Shown piece after piece: positions 48,742-61,729 of a stretch of 64,000 bases of DNA. The first letter of the stretch is position 1; each line of letters begins with the position of its first letter. The position numbers were made by a program, and so were the translations under genes. Source of the stretch: Thioalkalivibrio paradoxus. Its GTDB lineage: Bacteria > Pseudomonadota > Gammaproteobacteria > Ectothiorhodospirales > Ectothiorhodospiraceae. The DNA is taken from positions 558,001-622,000 of the forward strand of contig JAABSC010000001.1 of assembly GCA_011390565.1 (NCBI GenBank), read 5' to 3'. A model generated the notes under the pieces. That model was not told the DNA's origin and made no database searches. It saw only the letters and a program-made list of their open reading frames with translations.

Positions 48742-50265
48742 ATGTTTGCTGACTGGCCCATCCTGAGTCTGCTGATCTGGCTGCCGATCCTCGGCGGATT
48801 CCTGACGCTTGCCGCCGGGCGTGATGCACCGGATATCGCCTGGCGCCTGGGCCTGGCCTTCGCCGGCGCCACCTTTCTGGCGAGCCTGTTCCTGTGGATC
48901 GGCTTCGAGCGTGGCACCCCCGAAATGCAGTTCCAGGAATTCACGTCCTGGATCGCCGCGTTCAACGTGAACTACCACCTCGGCGTGGATGGCATCTCGA
49001 TGCCCCTGATCCTGCTGACCACCCTGACCACCGTGCTGGTGGCGATCGCGGCGCGCGATTCGGTCAAGGATCGACTGGCCTATTACCTCGCGGCGTTCCT
49101 GATCATGCAGGGGTTGATGATCGGCATGTTCTCGGCCCTGGACGCCGTGCTGTTCTACGTGTTCTTCGAGGCGATGCTGATCCCGATGTTCATCGTGATC
49201 GGGGTCTGGGGTGGCCCGCGCCGCGTCTACGCGACCATCAAGTTCTTCCTGTACACCTTCCTTGGCTCGGTGTTCATGCTGATCGCGCTGATCTACATGT
49301 ACCTGCAGTCCGGCAGCTTCGCGATTCTCGATTTTCACCATCTGCCATTGCCGATGACGGCCCAGATCCTGATTTTCCTCGCGTTCCTCGCAGCCTTCGC
49401 GGTGAAGATTCCGATGTTCCCGGTGCACACATGGCTTCCGGACGCGCACGTCGAGGCTCCGACCGGGGGGTCGGTGATTCTGGCGGCGATCATGCTGAAG
49501 ATCGGCGGATACGGTTTCCTGCGCTTCAGCCTGCCCATCACTCCGGATGCCGCGGCCGTTCTGGATGTCCTGATGATCACGCTGTCACTGATCGCGGTCG
49601 TCTACATCGGCCTGGTCGCCCTGATCCAGAGCGACATGAAAAAGCTGATCGCCTATTCCTCGATCGCGCACATGGGCTTCGTGACCCTTGGCTTCTTCAT
49701 CGCCTTCATGATCTTCCGCAATACCGGCGACTGGGACGGGGCCTCGCTCGGCATCGCCGGCGGCATGGTGCAGATGATCTCGCACGGTTTCATTTCCGCG
49801 GCCATGTTCCTTGCGGTCGGGGTGCTTTACGATCGGCTGCACAGTCGCAACATCGCCGACTATGGCGGCGTGGTGAACACCATGCCCTGGTTCGCGGCGT
49901 TCTTCGTACTCTTTGCGATGGCCAACACCGGTCTGCCCGGCACGTCCGGCTTCGTCGGGGAGTTCATGGTCATCCTCGCGGCCTTCCGCGCGGACTTCTG
50001 GCTGGCCTTCCTCGCGGCCACCACGCTGATTCTGGCCGCTGGCTACACGCTATGGCTGGTGAAGCGGGTGATCTTCGGCGAGATCGGGAACGACAACGTT
50101 GCCGGTCTGAAGGACCTCACTCCCCGCGAGTTCCTGGTGATGGGCGTGCTGGCGTTCTTCGTCCTGCTGCTCGGCATCTGGCCCGCTCCGCTGCTCGACG
50201 TGATGAACGCCACCATCGATCATCTCGTGGCCCACATCGCTCAGTCGAAGCTGCCTGCGCTCTGA
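48742..50265 (+). CDS. nuoM: NADH-quinone oxidoreductase subunit M
   Basis: NuoM (ND4) is an antiporter-like proton-pumping subunit. The 507-residue product has [18 protein letters not shown] with the conserved Glu, the Lys of [24 protein letters not shown] (motif [13 protein letters not shown]), and [16 protein letters not shown] six bases before this ATG supports the start; the ATG six bases earlier touches it. nuoN follows after 13 bases. Confidence 0.97.
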   Translation: MFADWPILSLLIWLPILGGFLTLAAGRDAPDIAWRLGLAFAGATFLASLFLWIGFERGTPEMQFQEFTSWIAAFNVNYHLGVDGISMPLILLTTLTTVLVAIAARDSVKDRLAYYLAAFLIMQGLMIGMFSALDAVLFYVFFEAMLIPMFIVIGVWGGPRRVYATIKFFLYTFLGSVFMLIALIYMYLQSGSFAILDFHHLPLPMTAQILIFLAFLAAFAVKIPMFPVHTWLPDAHVEAPTGGSVILAAIMLKIGGYGFLRFSLPITPDAAAVLDVLMITLSLIAVVYIGLVALIQSDMKKLIAYSSIAHMGFVTLGFFIAFMIFRNTGDWDGASLGIAGGMVQMISHGFISAAMFLAVGVLYDRLHSRNIADYGGVVNTMPWFAAFFVLFAMANTGLPGTSGFVGEFMVILAAFRADFWLAFLAATTLILAAGYTLWLVKRVIFGEIGNDNVAGLKDLTPREFLVMGVLAFFVLLLGIWPAPLLDVMNATIDHLVAHIAQSKLPAL

Positions 50266-50278
50266 TACAGGACCTGAC

Positions 50279-51727
50279 ATGAATTTCGAGATTCCTGCCT
50301 TCCTGCCTGCGCTGCCCGAGATGTTCGTGCTGGGTATGGCGTGCCTGATCCTCGTGATCGACGTGTTTCTCCCGGACAACCGCCGCGACGTCACCTACGG
50401 TCTGGTGCAGGCGACTCTCGTGGTGGCCGCGGGCCTGACCCTGTGGCTCGCGGGCCCCGAAACCCAGATCACCTTCCACGGTACCTTCGTCGCGGATCCG
50501 ATCAGCGACGTGTTGAAGCTCGCCGTGTATCTGGTGACCTTTCTCGTGTTTCTCTACGCGCGGCCTTATCTGATGGAGCGCGACATCTACAAGGGCGAGT
50601 TCTACGTGCTCGGGCTGTTCGGTGTGCTCGGCATGATGGTGATGATCTCCGCACACAATTTCCTCACGCTGTACCTGGGCCTGGAGTTGCTCGCGCTGGT
50701 GTCCTATGCGCTCGTGGCCTTCTGGCGCGACTCGGCACGGGCCTCCGAGGCCGCGATGAAGTATTTCGTGCTGGGTGCGCTGGCCTCGGGCCTGCTGCTG
50801 TACGGGCTTTCGATGATCTACGGGATGACCGGTAGCCTGGACATCGCGACCGTGGCCGCGGCGCTGCAGGCCGCGGACGAAGGCATGAACGTGCCTCTGG
50901 TATTCGGCCTGGTCTTCGTGGTCGTCGCCCTGGCCTTCAAGCTGGGTGCCGTCCCCTTCCACATGTGGGTGCCGGATGTCTACGATGGCGCGCCCACGGC
51001 GGTGACACTCTTCATCGCGACGGCTCCGAAGATCGCCGGGTTCGCTTTGGTCATGCGCCTTCTTGTGGAAGGGCTCGGGCCGCTGCACGGCGACTGGGGC
51101 GACATGCTGATGGTGCTGGCCGTCCTGTCGCTTGCGGTCGGCAACGTGATCGCGATTGCCCAGACCAGCCTGAAACGCATGTTCGCCTACTCGACCATCG
51201 CGCATGTCGGATTCCTGTTCATGGGCATTCTGGCCGGGACCGAGACCGGTTATGCCTCGGCGATGTTCTACATCATCGTCTACGCGCTGACGGCTGCAGG
51301 TGGCTTCGGAATGATCATTCTGCTGTCGGGTCGCGGCTTCGAAGCTGACCAGCTCGATGATTTCCGGGGGCTGGGACAGCGCAGTCCATGGTTCGCGTTC
51401 ATGATGCTGCTCCTGCTGTTCTCGATGGCGGGTGTGCCGCCCACGGTCGGGTTTTTCGCCAAACTGGCGGTGATCCAGGCGGCGATCGGTGCCGGTCATG
51501 TCTGGCTCGGCGTGTATGCGGTGATTTTCTCGATCATCGGCGCGTTCTACTACCTTCGGGTCGTGAAACTGATGTTCTTCGATGCTCCCCCGACGGAAGA
51601 GCAGCCGGCGCTCAACCGCGGTGGAGCGTTTGCCACCGCGCTCAGCGTGAACGGTTTGGCGGTGCTGTTTCTGGGGCTCTTCCCCGGTCTGCTGCTCACG
51701 CTGACCCACTACGCGGTTGCGGGTTGA
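50279..51727 (+). CDS. nuoN: NADH-quinone oxidoreductase subunit N
   Basis: NuoN (ND2) is the third antiporter-like subunit. The 482-residue product contains [16 protein letters not shown] with the conserved Glu, [20 protein letters not shown] with the conserved Lys, and [14 protein letters not shown]. It closes the operon; a tRNA promoter begins about 24 bases after its stop. No intrinsic terminator was seen in that short gap. Confidence 0.97.
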   Translation: MNFEIPAFLPALPEMFVLGMACLILVIDVFLPDNRRDVTYGLVQATLVVAAGLTLWLAGPETQITFHGTFVADPISDVLKLAVYLVTFLVFLYARPYLMERDIYKGEFYVLGLFGVLGMMVMISAHNFLTLYLGLELLALVSYALVAFWRDSARASEAAMKYFVLGALASGLLLYGLSMIYGMTGSLDIATVAAALQAADEGMNVPLVFGLVFVVVALAFKLGAVPFHMWVPDVYDGAPTAVTLFIATAPKIAGFALVMRLLVEGLGPLHGDWGDMLMVLAVLSLAVGNVIAIAQTSLKRMFAYSTIAHVGFLFMGILAGTETGYASAMFYIIVYALTAAGGFGMIILLSGRGFEADQLDDFRGLGQRSPWFAFMMLLLLFSMAGVPPTVGFFAKLAVIQAAIGAGHVWLGVYAVIFSIIGAFYYLRVVKLMFFDAPPTEEQPALNRGGAFATALSVNGLAVLFLGLFPGLLLTLTHYAVAG

Positions 51728-51750
51728 TGGCCTTTTGCGGGGCGTTGCCC

Positions 51751-51779
51751 TTGTGGCCCGGAAACGGCTTTGCTATAGT
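51751..51779 (+). promoter_or_regulatory. Promoter of the initiator tRNA gene
   Basis: TTGTGG, a 17-base spacer and TATAGT, followed by a GC-rich stretch before the tRNA, as in stringently controlled stable-RNA promoters. The -10 box is five of six matches, the -35 only three. Confidence 0.5.
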
Positions 51780-51792
51780 TCCGCTCCTCGGA

Positions 51793-51869
51793 TGCGGGGT
51801 GGAGCAGTCTGGCAGCTCGTCGGGCTCATAACCCGAAGGTCGCAGGTTCAAATCCTGCCCCCGCTACCA
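51793..51869 (+). tRNA. Initiator tRNA-fMet(CAT) with a T1/T72 acceptor mismatch
   Basis: A 77-base tRNA with anticodon CAT in the loop CTCATAA, and the three consecutive G-C pairs (GGG/CCC) in the anticodon stem that mark initiators. The first acceptor position is T and position 72 is T, so the end is unpaired; E. coli initiators have C1/A72. CCA is encoded. In E. coli the corresponding metY gene also precedes rimP-nusA. Confidence 0.96.
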
Positions 51870-51875
51870 AATGCC

Positions 51876-51903
51876 TTAAGGCCCCGATTGGGGCCTTAAT
51901 TGT
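51876..51903 (+). terminator. Stem-loop terminator after the initiator tRNA
   Basis: A 10-bp perfect stem (TTAAGGCCCC/GGGGCCTTAA) with loop GATT, followed by TTGTT. The short T-run suggests partial termination with read-through towards rimP. Confidence 0.7.
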
Positions 51904-51983
51904 TAGGTCCGCGAGATCCGTTGATGGCGGTTCCGCGGGCGAACCCGGGCCAGTCGTGTGCGCATGCCGGGCCGGCCGGGAAT

Positions 51984-52006
51984 GGGGCGTTTGACGCCCC
52001 TTTTTT
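51984..52006 (+). terminator. Second intrinsic terminator upstream of rimP
   Basis: A 7-bp stem GGGGCGT/ACGCCCC with a TTG loop followed by six T. It lies 64 bases before rimP, so the rimP-nusA operon is controlled by termination in its leader, read-through, or a promoter downstream of it. Confidence 0.85.
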
Positions 52007-52069
52007 GTTGCCGTGTCGCGGCAGGTTTTGGACGGGATGGCGGGGTCCGGTCCCGTGGGGTGAATTTCG

Positions 52070-52534
52070 TTGGACAAGTCGGAACAGCTCTGGAAATTGC
52101 TCGAACCGGTGGTGCGTGGGCTGGGTTTCGAGCTGTGGGGGGTCGAGTACCAGTCGGGATCGACCCCGGTGTTGTTGCGCCTGTACATCGACCATGCCGA
52201 CGGGATCACCGTGGACGACTGTGGAGCGGTGAGCGAACAGGTTGGCGCGGTACTGGATGTCGAAGAACCGATCCGCGGTGACTACACGCTGGAGGTCTCG
52301 AGTCCGGGAATCGAGCGCCCGCTGTTCACCGAGGAGCAGTACCGCCTTTATCTGGATTCCGACCTGAAGGTACGTCTGTCCTGGCCGGAGCACGGAAGGC
52401 GCAATTTTCGGGGTCGGCTGGTATCGGTTTCCGGGTATGGCATCGAAATCGAGGTGGATGGGGTGGCCTACGAACTGCCGTTCGGGGCGATCGCCAGGGC
52501 GCGGGTTCTGGAGCCGATCGAACCCGGCCGTTGA
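52070..52534 (+). CDS. rimP: Ribosome maturation factor RimP
   Basis: RimP assists 30S subunit maturation. The 154-residue product has the N-terminal alpha/beta domain (LEPVVRGLGFELWGVEY, LRLYIDHADGITVDDCGAVSEQV as short motifs LYIDHADGITVDDC) and a C-terminal SH3-like domain; LEVSSPGIERPLFTEEQY is the family signature. The TTG start follows GGGGTGA about six bases upstream and gives MDKSEQLWKLLEPVV. It heads the rimP-nusA-infB-rbfA-truB-rpsO-pnp block, with two terminators in the leader. Confidence 0.95.
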   Translation: MDKSEQLWKLLEPVVRGLGFELWGVEYQSGSTPVLLRLYIDHADGITVDDCGAVSEQVGAVLDVEEPIRGDYTLEVSSPGIERPLFTEEQYRLYLDSDLKVRLSWPEHGRRNFRGRLVSVSGYGIEIEVDGVAYELPFGAIARARVLEPIEPGR

Positions 52535-52577
52535 TGAATGATCGGCGCATGGCGTCGATGCTTTGGAGAGATATCGC

Positions 52578-54074
<1,497 letters not shown>

Positions 54075-54143
54075 CGCAGGTGTGGCCGCCGCGGCCCCAG
54101 GCGCGGCATGCACGTGGTAAGAATTGGACAGGAGGGAGGCGCA

Positions 54144-56864
54144 ATGTCGCAGATGACGGTACAGCAGCTCGCGGAATCGGTGGGAACCCCGGTAGACCGC
54201 CTTATCGGCCAGCTCAGGGAAGCGGGGGTCGAGGTGGATGGTCCCGCGGCCAGCGTGACGGATGCGGAGAAGCTGCGCCTGCTCGAGCATCTGCGCCAGA
54301 CGCACGGCGCGGGGGAAGCGGGTGAGGGGGGTCGCATGACGCTCAAGCGCCGGGCGACCACGCAGACGCTGAAAGTCAACGCCGGCCAGGGGCGTACCAA
54401 GACCGTCAATGTCGAGGTGCGCAAGAAGCGGCAGGTGATCCGCAAGCAAACCGAGCCGGAGGTCGGTCCCGAGGTCGTCGAGGCGCCACCCGTCGAAGTC
54501 GCACCTCCGGTGCCGGAGATTCCGGAACCCCCGCAGGAAGTCGAAGCCCCGATCCCGGAGCCGATCCCGGAACCGGTACCGGAGCCCGTGGTCGCGGCTG
54601 AGCCCGAACCGGAGATTCCCGCGGAGGAGGCTGTCGAGGAGGTTCCCGCGGCCAAGGTTGCCCCCAAGGTCAGGACTGCTCCGCTGAGTCGCACCGAGCA
54701 GTTGGCCCGGCAGGTGGAAGCCGAGCGCGATGCGGTGCGCCGGGCGGTCGAACTGCGTCAGCAGGAACAGGAGGACCGCCAGAAGCGACAGGAGATCAAG
54801 CAGCGCGAGGAAGCCGAGGCGGAATTGGCGAAGGCCGCCGCTGAGCGTGCGCGCCTGGAGAAGGAAGAGACGCTGCGCGTGCTGGCCGAGAAAGAAGCCA
54901 AGGCCCGTCAGGACGGCGCCGCCAAACCCGCGGAAGCACCCCGCAAGAAAGGCCGGCGTGGCGGTCGCGACGACGATGCGGGACGCAAGGAACTGCATGT
55001 CGCCGGCGAGCGTCGTGGTCGCCGGGAGAAGGGCAAGAGCCGGGTCGCGCAGACGGCTGCCGCCGCAGCCGTGGCCAGCAAGCATGGCTTCGAGCGTCCG
55101 ACCGCGCCGGTGGTTCGTGAGGTGGAGGTGCCTGAAACCATCACCGTGGGCGAACTCGCGCAGGCGATGGCCATCAAGGCCCCGCAGCTGATCAAGTCGC
55201 TGATGGGGATGGGTGTGATGGCGACCATCAACCAGAGCATCGATCAGGACACCGCGATGCTGGTGGTGGAGGAAATGGGTCACAGGGCCGTGGCCGCGGT
55301 GCCCCGCAGCATCGAGGACGAGATCACCGTGGAAACCGGTCCCGAGGGCGAAACCAAGCCGCGGCCGCCGGTGGTGACCGTGATGGGTCATGTCGACCAC
55401 GGCAAGACCTCGCTGCTCGATTACATCCGCAAGGCCAAGGTGGCCTCGGGCGAGGCCGGGGGCATTACCCAGCACATTGGCGCCTACCATGTGCAGACGG
55501 ACAAGGGCGGCATCACCTTTCTCGATACCCCGGGACACGCGGCATTCACAGCCATGCGCGCACGCGGTGCCAAGGCTACCGATATCGTGATCCTCGTGGT
55601 GGCCGCCGACGATGGCGTGATGCCGCAGACCATCGAGGCCGTGCAGCACGCGAAAGCCGGTTCGGTGCCGTTGGTGGTCGCAGTCAACAAGATCGACAAG
55701 CCGGACGCCGATCCGGATCGGGTGATGAACGAACTGGCCCAGCAGGAAGTGATTCCTGAGAGCTGGGGCGGCGACACGCAGTTCATCCAGGTATCGGCGC
55801 ACACCGGACAGGGCATCGACGAGTTGCTCGAGGCGATCGGCCTGCAGGCCGAAGTCATGGAACTCCAGGCGCCCGACGAAGGCCCCGCCCGCGGCGTGGT
55901 CATCGAATCACGCCTGGACAAGGGCCGTGGTCCCGTGGCGACCGTGCTGGTGCAGGCGGGCAGACTCGAGCACGGCGACATTCTGCTGAGCGGTCAGGAA
56001 TACGGTCGGGTGCGCGCCATGTTCGACGATACCGGCGCGGCGGTGAAGCGGGTCGGACCCTCGATGCCCGTCGAGATCCTCGGTCTGTCCGGAGTGCCGA
56101 ACGCCGGTGACGAAGTCCAGGTGGTCGCCGACGACAAGACCGCACGCGACGTCGCTGCACACCGCGAAACGCGGCAGCGCGAGCACAAGCTCGCAGCGCA
56201 GCAGGCCTCCAAGCTGGAGAACATCTTCAACCAGATGAAGGATGGCCAGACGGCCACCGTGAACATCCTGCTCAAGACCGATGTGCAGGGTTCCGCGGAA
56301 GCGCTGCGGGATGCGTTGATCAAGCTGTCCACCGACGAGGTACGGGTCAAGGTGGTTTCCACGGGTGTCGGTGGCATCTCGGAATCCGATATCAATCTCG
56401 CTATGGCCAGCCGCGCGATCATCATCGCCTTCAACGTGCGCGCCGATGCGGGCGCGCGCCGCCTGGCTGCAGAGAACGAGATCGATCTGCGCTACTACTC
56501 GGTGATCTACGAGGCCATCGACGACGTGAAGCAGGCGCTGACCGGACTGCTGTCGCCGGAGATGCGCGAGGAGATCGTGGGCCTCGCCGAGGTTCGCGAC
56601 GTGTTCAAGGCTTCGAGCTTTGGTGCCGTGGCCGGCTGTCTCGTCATCGAAGGCGCGGTGAAGCGGGGGAACCCGATCCGCGTGCTGCGCAACAACGTGG
56701 TGATCTTCGAGGGCGAGCTGGAGAGCCTGCGCCGGTTCAAGGACGACGTGAACGAGGTGAAGACCGGCACCGAGTGCGGCATCGCGGTTAAGAACTACAA
56801 CGATGTGAAGCCCGGTGACCAGATCGAGGTCTACCAGCGGGTGGAAGTCGCCCGGACCCTCTGA
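54144..56864 (+). CDS. infB: Translation initiation factor IF-2
   Basis: IF2 is the GTPase that delivers initiator tRNA to the 30S subunit. The 906-residue product has the N-terminal IF2N domain ([18 protein letters not shown]), a long charged region containing a Pro/Glu/Val-rich stretch (about 105-165, repeated [12 protein letters not shown]), a second IF2N-like unit, then the G domain with G1 GHVDHGKT (415-422), DTPGHAAF and NKIDKP, followed by the C-terminal fMet-tRNA-binding domains. GGAGG lies eight bases before the ATG. Its stop overlaps rbfA by one base. Confidence 0.98.
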   Translation: MSQMTVQQLAESVGTPVDRLIGQLREAGVEVDGPAASVTDAEKLRLLEHLRQTHGAGEAGEGGRMTLKRRATTQTLKVNAGQGRTKTVNVEVRKKRQVIRKQTEPEVGPEVVEAPPVEVAPPVPEIPEPPQEVEAPIPEPIPEPVPEPVVAAEPEPEIPAEEAVEEVPAAKVAPKVRTAPLSRTEQLARQVEAERDAVRRAVELRQQEQEDRQKRQEIKQREEAEAELAKAAAERARLEKEETLRVLAEKEAKARQDGAAKPAEAPRKKGRRGGRDDDAGRKELHVAGERRGRREKGKSRVAQTAAAAAVASKHGFERPTAPVVREVEVPETITVGELAQAMAIKAPQLIKSLMGMGVMATINQSIDQDTAMLVVEEMGHRAVAAVPRSIEDEITVETGPEGETKPRPPVVTVMGHVDHGKTSLLDYIRKAKVASGEAGGITQHIGAYHVQTDKGGITFLDTPGHAAFTAMRARGAKATDIVILVVAADDGVMPQTIEAVQHAKAGSVPLVVAVNKIDKPDADPDRVMNELAQQEVIPESWGGDTQFIQVSAHTGQGIDELLEAIGLQAEVMELQAPDEGPARGVVIESRLDKGRGPVATVLVQAGRLEHGDILLSGQEYGRVRAMFDDTGAAVKRVGPSMPVEILGLSGVPNAGDEVQVVADDKTARDVAAHRETRQREHKLAAQQASKLENIFNQMKDGQTATVNILLKTDVQGSAEALRDALIKLSTDEVRVKVVSTGVGGISESDINLAMASRAIIIAFNVRADAGARRLAAENEIDLRYYSVIYEAIDDVKQALTGLLSPEMREEIVGLAEVRDVFKASSFGAVAGCLVIEGAVKRGNPIRVLRNNVVIFEGELESLRRFKDDVNEVKTGTECGIAVKNYNDVKPGDQIEVYQRVEVARTL

Positions 56865-57280
56865 TGGCGGCTCATCGCGACTACCACCGTAGCGAGCGGG
56901 TGGGCGACCAGATGCAGCGCGAGCTGGCGGAGCTGATCCGGCTCGAGGTCAAGGACCCGCGCGTGGGCATGCTCACACTTTCCGGCGTCGAGGTCAGCCG
57001 AGACCTGTCGCATGCGAAGGTGTTCTTTACCCTGCTGGGCGGTGAAGAGAAGGGGCGCGAAGCCGAGCAGGGGCTGAACCATGCGGCCGGCTATCTGCGT
57101 CACGAACTGGGTGCCCGTCTGCGCCTGCGCAGTGTGCCGAGTCTCCGGTTCATCTACGACGACACTCCGGAACGCGGCGCCCGGATTTCCGCATTGATCG
57201 ATTCCGCGATTGCCGAAGACGAGGCGCGCCATCCCGAGGGGACCCCCCCGGAAGCGCCGGACCCGGAATCAGACCGCTGA
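56864..57280 (+). CDS. rbfA: 30S ribosome-binding factor RbfA
   Basis: RbfA binds the 30S subunit near the 5' end of 16S rRNA during late maturation. The 138-residue product is a KH-like fold with the N-terminal SERVGDQMQRELAELIRLEVKDPR (motifs RVGDQMQREL and EVKDPRVGML), DLSHAKVFFTL, and LRHELGARLRLRSVPSLRFIYDD (motif VPSLRFIYDD). The C-terminus is a Pro/Glu-rich tail. It begins at the infB stop (TGATG), so translation is coupled. Confidence 0.97.
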   Translation: MAAHRDYHRSERVGDQMQRELAELIRLEVKDPRVGMLTLSGVEVSRDLSHAKVFFTLLGGEEKGREAEQGLNHAAGYLRHELGARLRLRSVPSLRFIYDDTPERGARISALIDSAIAEDEARHPEGTPPEAPDPESDR

Positions 57281-57320
57281 CTCCGTCTGCTTCAGGGCAG
57301 TCCGGGACCCGCCGTCAACG

Positions 57321-58241
57321 ATGCCGATAGAACGCCGGGACGTCGATGGGATCATCCTGCTGGACAAGCCACCGGGCCTGAGTTCCAACCAGGCCCTCGG
57401 GCGGGTCAAGTATCTTCTGGCCGCGCGCAAGGGCGGGCATACCGGCAGCCTGGACCCGCTGGCGACCGGCCTGCTGCCGCTGTGTTTTGGTCAGGCCACC
57501 AAGGTTTCGGGGTGGCTGCTGGATGCCGACAAGCATTATGTCGCCCGCGCGCGCCTGGGTGTCCGGACGGCGACCGGCGATCTCGAGGGCGAGGTTCTGG
57601 ACACACGTCCCGTGCCGGCGTTGTCCCCGGACGCGATCGAGGCCGCCTGCGCGGGGCTGCGGGGTGTCATCCAGCAGATTCCCCCGATGTATTCGGCGCT
57701 GAAACACCAGGGCGAGCGTCTGTATGCGCTGGCACGCAAGGGAATCGAGGTGGAGCGGCCGGCCCGCACCGTCACCATCCACTCGCTGGTGGCCGAGCTG
57801 GAGGCTCCGGACCGGCTGCGTCTCGAGGTGCATTGCAGCAAGGGGACGTACATCCGGGTGCTGGTCGAGGACCTGGGCCGTGCCCTGGGCTGCGGAGCCA
57901 CGGTCGCGGAACTGCGGCGAACCGGCCACGGCGCCTTCGAGGCCCGGGACATGGTGGCACTGGAAACACTGGAAGCCGTGGCCGGGGAGGGTGGTCCGCG
58001 GGCGCTGGAGCCCTGGCTGTTGCCGGCCGATCGCGCCTTGCTCGGTTGGCCCGAGGTGCGTCTCGACGCCGCCGCCAGCCGGTTCCTCCGCCAGGGCCAG
58101 CCGGTGTTCGTCGCCAACGTCCGACATCAGGGTCCGATCCGGGTGTATGGCCCCGACGGGGTGTTTCTGGGAATCGGCGAAGTGCAGGATGATGGCCGGG
58201 TCGCGCCGCGCCGTCTTTTCGTCGGCGCGGATTCCTGTTAA
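57321..58241 (+). CDS. truB: tRNA pseudouridine(55) synthase TruB
   Basis: TruB makes pseudouridine 55 in the T-loop of tRNAs. The 306-residue product has [21 protein letters not shown] (short motif [11 protein letters not shown]), the catalytic Asp45 in [25 protein letters not shown] with the conserved Tyr, and [15 protein letters not shown]; a C-terminal PUA-like part follows. An in-frame start 37 codons earlier overlaps rbfA and has no family match. A candidate rpsO promoter overlaps its stop codon. Confidence 0.96.
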   Translation: MPIERRDVDGIILLDKPPGLSSNQALGRVKYLLAARKGGHTGSLDPLATGLLPLCFGQATKVSGWLLDADKHYVARARLGVRTATGDLEGEVLDTRPVPALSPDAIEAACAGLRGVIQQIPPMYSALKHQGERLYALARKGIEVERPARTVTIHSLVAELEAPDRLRLEVHCSKGTYIRVLVEDLGRALGCGATVAELRRTGHGAFEARDMVALETLEAVAGEGGPRALEPWLLPADRALLGWPEVRLDAAASRFLRQGQPVFVANVRHQGPIRVYGPDGVFLGIGEVQDDGRVAPRRLFVGADSC

Positions 58242-58265
58242 TCCGGTGCGCGGCCGTGCTACTAT
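58238..58265 (+). promoter_or_regulatory. Candidate promoter of rpsO-pnp
   Basis: TTAATC, a 16-base spacer and TACTAT overlap the truB stop codon; hexamers match consensus at three and four of six positions. rpsO is known to have its own promoter in E. coli. The leader would be about 60 bases, long enough for an S15-binding structure, but none was verified. Confidence 0.35.
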
Positions 58266-58332
58266 TCCGCGCCTTCGCCAGAGCCCTGGGCACCAAACAA
58301 CAAGGTTTCACGTTTCAGGAGTCGAGTACGTC

Positions 58333-58602
58333 ATGTCATTCAATACCGAGACCAAGGCGGCCATCGTCGAGGAATACCGCCGCGACCCCACGGACACCGG
58401 TTCTCCGGAGGTGCAGGTCGCGTTGCTGACCAAGCGCATCCAGCACCTGATGGGGCATTTCGAGAGCCACAAGAAGGACCATCATTCCCGTCGCGGCCTG
58501 CTCAAGATGGTCAACCAGCGGCGCAAGCTGCTGAGCTACCTCAAGGGCCGGGACCAGGAACGCTATCAGGCGATCGTGCAAAGCCTCGGTCTGCGCCGGT
58601 AA
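58333..58602 (+). CDS. rpsO: 30S ribosomal protein S15
   Basis: S15 binds the central domain of 16S rRNA early in 30S assembly. The 89-residue, all-helical product has the family signature [20 protein letters not shown] (given up to 20 residues) and ends GLRR. AGGAG is 11 bases before the ATG, a slightly long spacing. In E. coli S15 represses its own translation through a leader pseudoknot; whether that holds here is not visible. pnp follows after 26 bases. Confidence 0.98.
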   Translation: MSFNTETKAAIVEEYRRDPTDTGSPEVQVALLTKRIQHLMGHFESHKKDHHSRRGLLKMVNQRRKLLSYLKGRDQERYQAIVQSLGLRR

Positions 58603-58628
58603 GTTCATTCAGAAACGGGAAGATAAGC

Positions 58629-60713
<2,085 letters not shown>

Positions 60714-60720
60714 GTGCTGC

Positions 60721-60756
60721 GATAAAGCCGCCCGTGAGGCGGCTTTATCCTTTTTT
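60721..60756 (+). terminator. Rho-independent terminator after pnp
   Basis: A perfect 12-bp stem (GATAAAGCCGCC/GGCGGCTTTATC) with a 5-base loop, then one C and six T, beginning seven bases after the pnp stop. It is the clearest terminator in the window. Confidence 0.96.
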
Positions 60757-60787
60757 ACTCCAGAAGTTTACTTTAGAGTCTTGCGTC

Positions 60788-61408
60788 GTGGACCTCGTCA
60801 GCATTCGGAAGAGCTATCGTCGCTACGCGCGTCACTATGACGTGATCTTCGGGCGTGTCTTCGCGCAGGGTCGTCGGCTCGCCCTCGACACGCTCGCCCC
60901 TACCGCTGGCAAGCGTGTGCTCGAAGTCGGCGTGGGTACGGGCATCTCGCTTCCGCACTATTGCCCGGATTCGGAAGTCGTGGGCATCGACGTCAGCCGT
61001 GAAATGCTGCAGGTGGCTTATCGCCGGCTGGGCGATGGGTGCTGCCCGGCGGTGACCGGACTGGTCGAGATGAACGCGGAGCAGCTCGGTTTCGCGGACG
61101 AGAGCTTTGACGCCGTGGTCGCCATGTACGTGGCTTCGGTCGTGCCGAATCCCGAGCGGCTGTTTGCGGAGATGTGGCGGGTCTGCAGGCCCGGCGGACA
61201 GATCCTGGTGGTCAATCACTTCGCATCCCGGCAGTGGCTGCTTCGGCGCATGGAACGCAGCCTGCGGCCGTTATCGCGCGCCGTCGGCTTTCGTACCGAC
61301 ATGGAACTGGATCATTTTGTTGCGGTGTCCGGGCGCCAGCCCGTTGCCATCGAACCGGCAAGCCTGTTCGGCTATTGGAAGCAGATCCAGTTCACCAAAT
61401 CCGTCTGA
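60788..61408 (+). CDS. Class I SAM-dependent methyltransferase, PmtA-like (possible phosphatidylethanolamine N-methyltransferase)
   Basis: A 206-residue methyltransferase with motif I LEVGVGTGISLPHY (residues 45-58), GIDVSREML, FDAVVAMYVASVVPNP and RVCRPGGQILVVNHF. The N-terminal SYRRYARHYDVIFGRVF and overall length match the Rhodobacter-type PmtA family, which methylates phosphatidylethanolamine toward phosphatidylcholine, although UbiE-like enzymes share some motifs, so the substrate is a prediction. It starts at a GTG that gives the family N-terminus; a GTG inside the pnp terminator is an alternative without merit. No good Shine-Dalgarno sequence precedes it. It is a single gene between the pnp terminator and a hairpin-rich gap. 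Confidence 0.78.
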   Translation: MDLVSIRKSYRRYARHYDVIFGRVFAQGRRLALDTLAPTAGKRVLEVGVGTGISLPHYCPDSEVVGIDVSREMLQVAYRRLGDGCCPAVTGLVEMNAEQLGFADESFDAVVAMYVASVVPNPERLFAEMWRVCRPGGQILVVNHFASRQWLLRRMERSLRPLSRAVGFRTDMELDHFVAVSGRQPVAIEPASLFGYWKQIQFTKSV

Positions 61409-61534
61409 GACCCGCATGCTGCCGGGGTGTGCGCAAGGATCGGTATCCGATCGCTGCGCCAGACACGCCGGCGCTACGTTGGTCCTTGCTCCATGGGCAA
61501 CGACCTTCACGCAGGGCCCACTCGGTGTTCCCAC

Positions 61535-61589
61535 GCGCATCATCTGCACTGCACCGGTGCGTTGACGGAGAATGGTGCAGATGATGCGC
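61535..61589. repeat. 15-bp perfect inverted repeat with a palindromic loop segment
   Basis: Arms GCGCATCATCTGCAC (61535-61549) and GTGCAGATGATGCGC (61575-61589) flank a 25-base loop that itself contains the palindrome GCACCGGTGC (61551-61560). No T-run follows, so it is not a standard terminator. It could be a structured RNA, a protein site or a REP-like element. Confidence 0.7.
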
Positions 61590-61663
61590 CGGCGTGGTGC
61601 GGATCAAACGATGCGCAAACGCCGGGGCCGGTTCTGCCTTCAGGCCGGGTGTGGGCAGGGTTC

Positions 61664-61690
61664 TTGCAGCGCTGTCGATTAGGCTAGAGT
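61664..61690 (+). promoter_or_regulatory. Candidate promoter of the ATP-grasp/alpha-E operon
   Basis: TTGCAG, a 15-base spacer and TAGAGT; the spacing is short, and TCTTGC with 17 bases is an alternative -35 box. A hairpin begins directly after the -10 box. Confidence 0.35.
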
Positions 61691-61711
61691 AACGGGAATT
61701 CCGTTCCCGTT
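61691..61711. promoter_or_regulatory. Inverted repeat between promoter and ribosome-binding site of the ATP-grasp gene
   Basis: AACGGGAA/TTCCCGTT, a perfect 8-bp stem with loop TTCCG, lies between the candidate -10 box and AGGAGG (61715-61720). Position suits an operator or a 5'-end mRNA hairpin. Confidence 0.45.
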
Positions 61712-61729
61712 CGCAGGAGGCAGGCCCCG

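Larger units (their letters stand above)
61409..61729. other. Hairpin-rich intergenic region
   Basis: The longest gap of the window, 321 bases, has no coding frame resembling a known protein. It holds a series of imperfect and perfect inverted repeats: 61431-61458 (GATCGG/CCGATC with outer GCGC arms), 61481-61505 (GGTCCTTGC/GCAACGACC, one mismatch), 61535-61589 (15-bp perfect arms), 61589-61625 (CCGGCGT/ACGCCGG), and 61691-61711. A candidate promoter and a clear Shine-Dalgarno sequence for the next gene lie at its right end. Confidence 0.6.

Noticed and set aside
48600..48752. A 50-codon frame between nuoL and nuoM starting MSAVTSNLNG.
   Set aside because: Low-complexity Ala/Pro-rich content, no Shine-Dalgarno sequence, and it overlaps the nuoM start; more likely a chance frame in a leader.
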